Assembly (NCBI GenBank): GCA_037976565.1
Contig: CP137679.1
Span: 24,592,761-24,656,760, forward strand
Source: Mesocentrotus franciscanus
Lineage: Eukaryota; Echinodermata; Echinoidea; Camarodonta; Strongylocentrotidae
Direction: 5' to 3'
Length of the DNA stretch: 64,000 bases
Below, one piece after another: positions 56,290 through 64,000 of the stretch. Numbering within the stretch: the stretch's first letter is position 1; every line of letters starts with the position of its first letter. The notes beneath the pieces were generated by a model. That model saw nothing but the letters and a program-made list of their open reading frames with translations, searched no databases and was not told where the DNA came from. The position numbers and the translations under genes are program-made.

Positions 56290-57095
56290 ACCATGGAGCT
56301 CCATGGGCTTACTAAATCGCAAAGTTTTAATGCCCCCGCCTACCGAAGGTGTTGTCGGAGGCATTATGTTTTCGGGTTATCCCACGTCCGTCCGCCCGTT
56401 CCGCTTTCTCGTTATCGCGATATCTCAAGAACCACTCGAGATATGAACTTCAAACTTGATGTTAGTATGTATCACTATCGGAAAACTACCTAATTAAATA
56501 TGGGAGTTACTGGGCCAAAGGTCAAAGGTCACAGAGGTCAAATTAAGTAATTCCAGGTATTGGCATCCCGTTATCGCCATATTTCAAGAACCACTAGAGA
56601 TATAGGCTCGAACTTGTTGATAATATGTATCACAATAGGAAGACGATATGATTAGATGTTGGGTTAGTATGTTGAAGGTCAAAGGTCACAGAGGTCAACT
56701 TCTGAAAATACAGCTATTAACCTCGTTAATGCAAAATCTCTAGAAGCATTAGAGGTAGGAGCCTCAAACTTGATAATATATATTACCATAGGAAGACGAT
56801 CTGATCTGATCTGATTTAGGGTTATTAGGTCAAATGTCACAGAGGTCAGTTTCTGAAATTAAAGGTTTTTAGCCTTGCTATCGCAATGTCTAAACATGGT
56901 GACGGTATTACTATAGGAAGATGGTCCGGCTAGATTTTGGGGGTAGTAGGTCAAGATCATAGTCGTCGGTTGACATTTTATTTTAGGGTTTTTGTTTTCA
57001 CCGTGAAATGTTACGAATAAGTCCATACATTTCGTATACTAAATTTAGGGCGGAGGCACATAGGAGACGCAGTTGCATCTGTCTTGCTTAAATAT
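56290..57095 (+). mobile_element. Large-element fragment with about 155-bp internal repeats
   Basis: It begins near AATGCCCCCGCCTACCGAAG and ends near GGGCGGAGGCACATAGGAGA, words I associate with a dispersed invertebrate DNA element. Between them a unit built on ATCTCAAGAACCACTCGAGA (56426), TTTCAAGAACCACTAGAGAT (56582) and AATCTCTAGAAGCATTAGAG (56737) recurs at about 155-bp steps. Each unit ends in AGGTCAAAGGTCACAGAGGTCA-like sequence. No transposase frame. Confidence 0.6.
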
Positions 57096-58726
57096 TTAAA
57101 AAAGCAATAATGATTTCTTTGTGTTTAAGTGCCTTTGATACTTGCATTAAAAATCCAAAAGAGCATGATCAGTTAAATTCCGAGCCCTAGTTGTCCGTCA
57201 ATCAAATTTTATTTTGACTCAGTCTACATTTCCTTTACACGGAAGAATAGCGTGAAATTAATTAGGATGGTTTTGTTTGGAACATCGAAATCTAAGATTA
57301 TATTAAGTTACAAGGTATGTGTTTTTCAATAATTCAATAATTTATTTTCGATATATAATCAAATTTAACGCATAGGCCTATTTGTTATTGTGCCGTATTA
57401 GTGAGATTTTGAATCAAAAGTCTCATCGATGGTGAAATACTGATCGCGATCAAAATTTTACTGAGATTTTGACCTCGATTCAAACATCGATATTTAAAAG
57501 AAACCTCACCTCAAAGAATACGTGAAGATATTCTGAAAAATGAGATGTATTCCCGTATTAAATCTCACTAATTGCTTGGTGTGTGAATGCCCCTATACAT
57601 GATGCCACAATCCGAAAGACGCAGTTCATGCTCGAAGCCTCGAAAAGAAAAGCGCTACACCATTTTGTGTTACTTATTTTTGTTTGGAAACCAGTCAGGA
57701 TTAATTATTTTTGTATTCACGATGCCGTTTTACCAGTACTTGAAGTTTGTCTCTCGGACATTCGGCCAAAGAAAGTTTGACCTAGGTCACTCACGCATAG
57801 CTATATAGAGTGTCAGTAACGGAGTAACATTTGGGATCGGTTGTGACCGCGGTAGTTTTGCAGTAATTTGGTATAGTGTTGTCAATTATCATGGTAGGGC
57901 AAATTTGAAGGCTACAATAAAGAAAATTGCAACACTAGTTGTTTATTTTTTATGAGTATTTGTTCTATCCTCTCATAACAAAATTGCAAATAATATTCAC
58001 ATTCACATTTCATACAAAATTACAAATCAAATTTCTGAATTTCAAACATAGTCAAAATACATGAATTAGAATACATTGAATCAAGTCTATTATATTGTTC
58101 ATAAAAATAACATGGGTATTTCCTGTTTTAAATTGAAAGAAGAGAAAGGGGAAAAGAAGAAGATAAGAGAGTGGGGTGAAGTTATTGTGATAAAAGGGAC
58201 CCCCAACAGCCCTCACCCTCCCTCCCCCGCCCCACCCGAATCCATTCACACCTTGACACACCCACAACCTCATTCAACCCTCATACACACGTAGGCGTAG
58301 CCACAAGAATCGGTAATGGTACAAAGTTTTCCTCAGACTGAATCACATGTAGTTTACCTTTTTCTTAGGTGTGTTAGGTCATGAAAAGTCATAAAAACGA
58401 TCATTGAACTTAATGTACATTATAATATATGTTTTCTTCTTCTTGAAGATTGAATCAATAATAGCCTCCATTCAGACTTCATAATTACGGATCTCTTGAA
58501 CGTTGAAAATATTTTAATTAGGTATAACCAGGTATGACCTGAACGAAGTGTGTGAGATTTTCTCATTTGTGAATAATACCGAACTGAATTTCATATCAAA
58601 CAGTACTCAAATGACAAATTCTGGATGACTTTCGACAAAAAGACGTAAACGAATGTAGCCTGAATTACAACAAATAGTGAGTGGCGATAAATTCTTAATA
58701 ATAATAGGTGCATGACGTATTGTATC
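57096..58726. other. Unassigned sequence
   Basis: Open frames at 57583-57808 overlap in two frames and match nothing I know. A C-rich tract lies at 58200-58265. No repeat boundaries seen. Confidence 0.5.
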
Positions 58727-59041
58727 TCACCCCATCATCAGGAACAGAACCAATGCTGACCGAGCTGAGATGGCAATTCTTCTTCTCTCTCTTGTAGACA
58801 TTGAAGGATAAGCATTCTCGGTGCGCGAGGCACAGTGCAACGCATCGGATGCGCGTATAGGCTCGGTTAAAAGCACGAACATATAGTTATTGTCGAGACA
58901 TCCGAGTTCGGAGGCAGTTGCCTTGTAGACCATTTTAGAATGTACATACCTCCACTTGCTCCACTTGATTGTACCAATAATACCAATAATATTGTATTTT
59001 TCTGTAACATAAGACAAGAGAGATGTACTGTTTACTCCCAA
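58727..59041 (-). CDS. Open frame of unknown function, possible exon
   Basis: A frame of 104 codons with a less AT-rich, protein-like middle: TASELGCLDNNYMFVLLTE, then PIRASDALHCASRTENAYPS and ERRRIAISARSALVLF. On the minus strand it runs into a donor-like GGG|GTGAGA at about 58727-58733, and an acceptor-like TGTAG precedes it near 59058. I do not recognise a family. It ends about 50 bp from the 4.3-kb transposon-like unit. Confidence 0.25.
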   Translation of the reverse strand: MGVNSTSLLSYVTEKYNIIGIIGTIKWSKWRYVHSKMVYKATASELGCLDNNYMFVLLTEPIRASDALHCASRTENAYPSMSTRERRRIAISARSALVLFLMMG

Positions 59042-59159
59042 ATCGTTTGTTGGCTACAATTTATATCAAATTAATAACACAATAAAAATGGCTAAACGTA
59101 CGAGTCTAGCCCCAAACGGAACATTATAGTCCAGGCTAGAGAGCAAGGAACCTCGTTCT

Positions 59160-59780
59160 GTTATATATACAATGTTTTTTGATGGTTTCTTGTCAATTCG
59201 AGGGTGCTGATTCCAAATCCGATGAGTGCCAGACGCAAAACCTTGAGCATTTTTCATAAAATGCGAAAATTCAAAATGGCCGCCAAAATGGCCGCCAAAT
59301 CATGAAAACACTTATTCCATGGCCATTTAACAGGTTTTTCGATGTTTTCTTGTCAATTCGAGGGTGCTGATTCCAAATCCGATGAGTGCCAGACGCAAAA
59401 CCTTGAGTATTTTTCATAAAATGCGAAAATTCAAAATGGCCGCCAAAATGGCCGCCAAATCATGAAAACACTTATTCTATGGCCATTTAACAGGTTTTTC
59501 GATGTTTTCTTGTCAATTCGAGGGTGCTGATTCCAAATCCGATGAGTGCCATACGCGAAAAGCTTGAGCATTCTTCGCAAAATACGAAAATTAAAAATGG
59601 CCGCCAAATCATGAAAACGTTTATTCTATGGACATTTATCATGTTGCTTGGTGGTTTTTTGGCAAATCGAGGGTGCTGATTCCAAACCCGATGATTGTAG
59701 ATGCTGACTTTGAGCATTTGATGCGGCATTGTGAACATAAACAAAAATAAAAATGGCCGCCAAAACAGGATTCTTTATTC
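59160..59780 (+). repeat. Left subterminal array, about 160-bp units
   Basis: AGGGTGCTGATTCCAAATCC starts at 59201, 59361 and 59521 (exact 160-bp steps), with a diverged fourth unit at 59670. Each unit carries GATGAGTGCCAGACGCAAAA, CCTTGAGCATTTTTCATAAA and AAATTCAAAATGGCCGCC. Confidence 0.95.
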
Positions 59781-60559
59781 CTAAAATCTCTCTACATCAC
59801 TTATTATTACGCAGTTTCTTAATTCTTATCATCATAGTGTAGACATTGTTTACCTTTAGCTCATTTAGCTGCAAAGAAAGAAACTTTTCTGTATTAGTTT
59901 GATCTTTTTCCTGTTCAATTATAATTAAAATGGCCGACATACCCAACATGTACAATAATGTTTGCCAGCTGTATGCATAGAAATAGTATACAGCGTGTGT
60001 GCTTTATCTAGAGGTTAATCATAAAAGTTTAGATGCAATACTAGATTCCCAAGGTTAGTCTTAATATGGGTAGCTTAACTTTTGTGAGCATCGGATAGTT
60101 TATTATTAAAGGGTCAACAATTTTGAATTAGCTAAAGACACAAATCCAGTGCTTCAACTACAGTATATACTGGAAAACGCGAGTGATAATAACAGCATAT
60201 TATATCTATCCAAGTGGTCCGATATATCAGTTGTGTTGCCTTAACACCTGCGTTTTTGCGGTGGATACCGGTACAGTGAACCCAGCAGGCTAGCTAGAAG
60301 ACAACAAAGTATACTTTGTGTAATGGGAAAGTTATATAGGAATAAAATAATGAATAAATGAATATATAGATAATATAGATATTCATTGTAAACCATATCT
60401 TTGTCCATTATAGACAATCATTTACCATACTTGAAGTCTTTTTAGTCTTAACACTTACAAATAACAGAGCCGAACAATGTCAAATTGCACTAGTCTTCAC
60501 AACTGCTAATGTCACCTTCACTGTCTTCTGATGTCTTGTTCATTGGATTTTGTCAGCGG

Positions 60560-62322
60560 ACATCGCCCTTACAGCGGCAGAATTTCTGCGCATGCCAGTG
60601 AAGATTTCATGCAGCTGCACTGGGCTGATCTGCAGTCGCTCCTATATACACCCACATTTAATGATGTTGAGGACTTCTTCCGGTGCGACTGGCTGATCAT
60701 TTTTTTAGATATACAGGTTGAATCGTAGAAGACTTCTTCCTCCATCCATTCTTCAATGGGTCTAGGGCTTGGGGTACTGGCTTGCCAGCAGCCACCCACA
60801 ACGCCACTTGATAATGGGCACGCTGGCAATGTGGCCGAAAAGTGGCAATAGTTGGTGGAATTAGACTCATCAATTTGGGAGGGACTAGGCGCTTGCCACA
60901 ATTAAGCCTTCCTTGCGAAAATGTTCCTTCGTATTGTGTCAAGAGATTCATTTGGTTCTTCTCCGTCCAGGGATGCCACGTATGTCAAGCAGGATTCTAT
61001 TACTTGATCGAGAGGCGTTTCAGTATTCCCAAGGAGTAGAGAATCAGGATAGGGCTCCAAATTCTTCAGTTCAGACGCCCTTCCTATACTCCATAAAAAC
61101 AGGAAACGGTGTCACATCCAGTCATTGCATGGGCTCCAAGTAGATTGGGCATCATTTTCTTGTGTTTCTTGATAACCTAATTGACATCTATAACTGCTCG
61201 AGTGCGAGAAGTTGATTCCATTACCACCTTTGTTGTGTGTGGTATGCCATTAGTTTGGAAATGTAGAAATGTCTGTGTCATCGCACACAACTTTGATAGG
61301 TGAGTGACGTCTCTTGGCCTCCTTTATCATGTGGTAGGCCATTATTTCATCTGCCTCTTTGTGTTTCACCTCTTCTTCAAGTGCGCACCAACACCAACAA
61401 CAATTGGATGCGGATCAGGTCCAGTTGTACAATCAATCGTTTGCCCTCTGGTACTTGCATGGAACGCAACTGATCTACCACCGTCTTGATGACTTGTTTC
61501 TTGTTTGCAGTTACATTTAGGATGACGTTCTGTATTGGCAGAGGTGACTCATACACGGCTGCACCCTTTTGCATGTGCTGTTTGGCAGCATGTCTTGATG
61601 CTGCTCTTGTAGTATCTGTCAAAAACCACATGAAGAACTGGACAACTGTCTGCATATTTCATAAACGTTGCTAATACAGCAACATCTACAAAAGTACACA
61701 TCTTTGCTTGAGACGCAGGCCAAGGAACGGTCCAAAGAAGAGCACATCCATCAAGAATGATAACATCTGGCACCTCTGCATTTCGTTGACTACACTCAAC
61801 TTTGTTCCTTGACTTCAAGACAGACTTACTTGTGGAACATGCATCACCATTCTTGTCGAACAGTGCGGGTGGATAGGAGGCCAATTCATAAGAATTGCAC
61901 CCTTGATGATGCCATGATCCTGATTACCCGGGCGTAAATCATCTCTGTATTGGTAACTGTAGATACCTCACCTCTTGATGACATATATCAGAAGCTTTTG
62001 CCATTCCTGTGATTTTCTTCTTAATTGTGTCGTGGAACCCCTTCGGCAACTTTCTTTCGTACTCGTTCATCTGATCAGTTCCAATCTTGATTGCATCATC
62101 GGCATTTACTGCTGGATCATCCACAACCTGTCCAGTGTAGATGTTCACCAGGCTTGAAGGAGGGTGATTCTCACTGTCAAATACATCTATACAAGTCGAT
62201 AGCGCCTCACGAATTCCCTTTCTGTCAGCCGCATCTGATTGGATTCTTTTAAGACTCTCTTCTTTGTTACAAGTGACAACTTTTTGATCTTCCCCTTCTT
62301 GCATGGCTTCGATCCAAGTCAT
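60560..62322 (-). pseudogene. Decayed gene of an uncharacterised multi-copy family, PIN/FEN-like nuclease suspected
   Basis: Minus-strand pieces read in order. A 117-codon start exon (61972-62322; MTWIEAMQEGEDQ, VDDPAVNADDAIKIGTDQ) ends at a good donor GTGAGG. Next come ELASYPPALFDKNGDACSTS and VPDVIILDGCALLWTVPWP (about 61700-61880), then VLHVVFDRYYKSSIKT (about 61610-61650). After a frameshift come SPLPIQNVILNVTANKKQVI (about 61490-61550), HKEADEIMAYHMIKEAKR (about 61320-61370), KVVCDDTDIS (about 61270-61300), LLGAHAMTGCDTVSCFYG (about 61091-61140), LPPKLMSLIPPT and CRSAQCSCMKSSLACAE (about 60590-60640). I recall multi-copy invertebrate proteins of this shape without known function. Acidic residues at strand ends, EADE, CDDTD and TGCDT would fit a PIN/FEN-like fold; that is inference. 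Many stops make it inactive. Confidence 0.65.
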
Positions 62323-62629
62323 TCTTCAGTTGTCCAAAGAGGCTGAGAGACAAAGCCCAGATAGCAAGAGTAGACTCATTCAAAGTGGATCCCCTGATGC
62401 CAGAAGCTTTCATCTTACCTGTTGTACATATCAATTACATGTGGTAACCAGTTAACCATGGGTCTAGTTCTCAGTTCCTTGTTTCCATGGTGAATATGAA
62501 GCACATGGCACTAGTCATGTGACAAGTCAGCTGGCTCCAACTAGAATGAGAAGTTATAAATTTGTGTTTGTGTCATGCATTATAAAAATGTGGCATTGTA
62601 CTTAATGTGATTTATGTGATGTTGTGGTA

Positions 62630-62745
62630 GATGTTTGTGTGTGTGTGTGTGAGGGGTGAGGTGGTGTGGGTGTGTGTCAAGGTGCGTCTGTGTAGGGTGT
62701 ATGTGTGTGTGTTTGTTTATTTGTTTGCGGGTGGTAACTTCACGT
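62630..62745. repeat. (GT)n-rich tract
   Basis: GTGTGTGTGTGTGAGGGGTG and later TGTGTGTGTGTTTG runs inside the 4.3-kb unit. Confidence 0.85.
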
Positions 62746-62799
62746 TTAAGAAATAACCCTCCGAGGTCTTAAACAGAGCTCATAAATGGTTTTAAGGCG

Positions 62800-63290
62800 T
62801 AATTAATTTTATTTGGCGGCCATATTGGAGTTTGTTCGCATTTTGTGAGAAATGCTCAAGGTTTCACGTGTGGCACTCATCGGATTCGGAATCAGCACCT
62901 TTGATTTAACAAAAAAACCATCAATTAACCTGATGAATGGCCATAGAATAAATGTTTTCATAAATTGGCGGCCATCTTGGCGGCCATTTTGAATTTTCGC
63001 ATTTTACGAAAAATGCTCAAGGTTTCACGTGTGGCACTCATCGGATTCGGAATCAGCACTCTCGAATTGACAAAAAAACATCAAATAACCTGATAAATGG
63101 CAATAGAATAAATGTTTCCATAAATTGGCGGCCATCTTGGCGGCCATTTTGAATTTTCGCATTTTACGGAAAATGCTCAAGGTTTCGCGTCTGGCACTCA
63201 TCGGATTTGGAATCAGTACTCTCGAATTGACAAGAATCCATCAAAAAACATTGTATATACCAAAAAACAAGGTTCGGGTCTTTTCCTATG
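62800..63290 (-). repeat. Right subterminal array, about 160-bp units, inverted
   Basis: The reverse complement of the left array. GGAATCAGCACCTTTGATTT, GGAATCAGCACTCTCGAATT and GGAATCAGTACTCTCGAATT begin at about 62889, 63049 and 63209, again in 160-bp steps, each preceded by GGCGGCCATCTTGGCGGCCA-type sequence. Confidence 0.95.
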
Positions 63291-63469
63291 GGGCCTAGCC
63301 TGGACTATTACTTCACCATACAAATAGCTGTACGTACGAGACTAGCCCTTGACACTAGCGATCAATAAGCCTGCGACCAATACGTTGGAAGCCCACAATG
63401 TTAGAGTTCAATGAGGAAGCCAGCCACCAAACGGGTAGTAGTGTCTCCAAATCGTCTAATCGAAAAGGA

Positions 63470-63770
63470 AAAAAAATGCCGGTTTGAGCCCTTATTTCAA
63501 TCTGAAACGGAAAAACCCGGACAAAAACTGTCGGCATGTGACACATGACTTGTATGACAGTAAAGAACAACGTTACAGCTTTTACATGTTGTGGATCAAT
63601 ATGTAACTGAAATGTTATACGATAGTTTTAAAAGACTTCAAACTTAAAGTCGAAGTGTTGCCATTATTGTATGTAGTGTGTGGATAAGCCCTTGATATGC
63701 TGGTTTGAGCCCTAACTTCAATCTGCAAAAGAAAACCCAGAAGAAAAAAATTGGCATGTGACAAACATAG
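63470..63770. repeat. Pair of direct repeats about 220 bp apart
   Basis: CCGGTTTGAGCCCTTATTTC (63479) and TGGTTTGAGCCCTAACTTCA (63702) start blocks of about 70 bp that share AATCTG, GAAAA-CCC and GGCATGTGACA words in order. Nothing else was recognised from 63351 to 64000. Confidence 0.7.
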
Positions 63771-64000
63771 GAGTCCTAATTAGGAGTTGTCAAAAACATT
63801 TAATTTGATAAGCTCTGTATCCTTTTGAAACAATATACAATACGTTATATGGCCTTTAGAGCTAAATACTGTGCTGTTAATTTGAGTTATACTTTTATTA
63901 AACGTTATGCGTTAATGGTCGATTCCCATCTGAAGCTCTAATATAATTTTGCAACTGTGAAAACCTGCAAATAACTTGAAACTCAAGTATTTCACATTTT

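Larger units (their letters stand above)
59090..63350 (-). mobile_element. 4.3-kb transposon-like unit with inverted subterminal repeat arrays
   Basis: The outer left sequence (ATAGTCCAGGCTAG at 59126-59139, then ATATACAATGTTTTTTGATGG) is inverted at the right (CCATCAAAAAACATTGTATA, then CTAGCCTGGACTAT at 63295-63308). Inside each tip lies an array of about 160-bp repeats, in opposite orientation at the two ends, with a motif AAAATGGCCGCCAAAATGGC. The centre (60500-62330) holds a broken minus-strand gene. The extreme tips are uncertain, because ACGTACGAGTCTAGCCC-like sequence occurs on both sides as a direct and partly inverted repeat. The structure fits a DNA transposon with subterminal repeats; no standard transposase is visible. 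Confidence 0.75.

Overview
This is eukaryotic, AT-rich, repeat-dense animal DNA with no bacterial features. Three things point to a marine invertebrate, most likely an echinoderm or other non-chordate deuterostome: a split betaglycan-like gene, Tx1-type and L2/CR1-type LINEs, tRNA-derived SINEs, and many MITE families. The taxon is an inference; no marker gene fixes it.

Host gene. The only host gene I can build lies on the minus strand between about 22.85 kb and 15.88 kb. It has four consecutive phase-compatible exons: a signal-peptide exon (22780-22849), two exons that align with the N-terminal orphan domain of TGF-beta co-receptors of the betaglycan/endoglin family (19691-20010 and 18341-18599), and a short fourth exon (15876-15976). 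The rest of the gene was not found and probably continues towards or past position 1. Its introns are full of mobile DNA, and a TTAA-flanked MITE ends only 3 bp upstream of the start codon.

Mobile elements, left to right. 2.5-12 kb: a SINE piece, TTAA MITEs, CAGGGGG-ended MITEs, and LINE 3' ends with short tandem tails. 12.16-14.87 kb: a 5'-truncated Tx1-like LINE with a perfect 20-bp target duplication, inserted inside a SINE. 15-16.7 kb: an inverted-repeat family, one copy of which is split by a TTAA MITE. 24.1-25.2 kb: a degenerate GGGGCAC array. 25.5-31.1 kb: an L2/CR1-like LINE split by a polyadenylated retrocopy in its endonuclease and by a 1.9-kb inverted-repeat transposon in its reverse transcriptase. 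32.9-34.9 kb: a 2-kb foldback element. 35.0 kb: a hAT-type MITE with an 8-bp target duplication. 35.8-38 kb: a SINE and two LINE ends. 38.5-44 kb: palindrome arrays, purine-rich and tandem-repeat blocks. 46.1-48.8 kb: a segmental duplication whose second copy holds a 738-bp CG-rich inverted-repeat insert. 49.3 kb: an inverted copy of the 4.4-kb TTAA MITE. 50.9 kb: a second Tx1 remnant. 56-57 kb: an element with internal tandem repeats carrying AGGTCA direct repeats. 59.1-63.35 kb: a 4.3-kb transposon-like unit.

The unit at 59.1-63.35 kb is the most unusual object. Two inverted arrays of about 160-bp subterminal repeats bracket a decayed minus-strand gene. Its order of motifs (an early Asp strand, VVFDRY, an EADE helix, CDDTD, TGCDTVSCF, and a Cys-rich tail) suggests a PIN/FEN-like nuclease fold. 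I recognise the protein only as a multi-copy family of unknown function in invertebrates.
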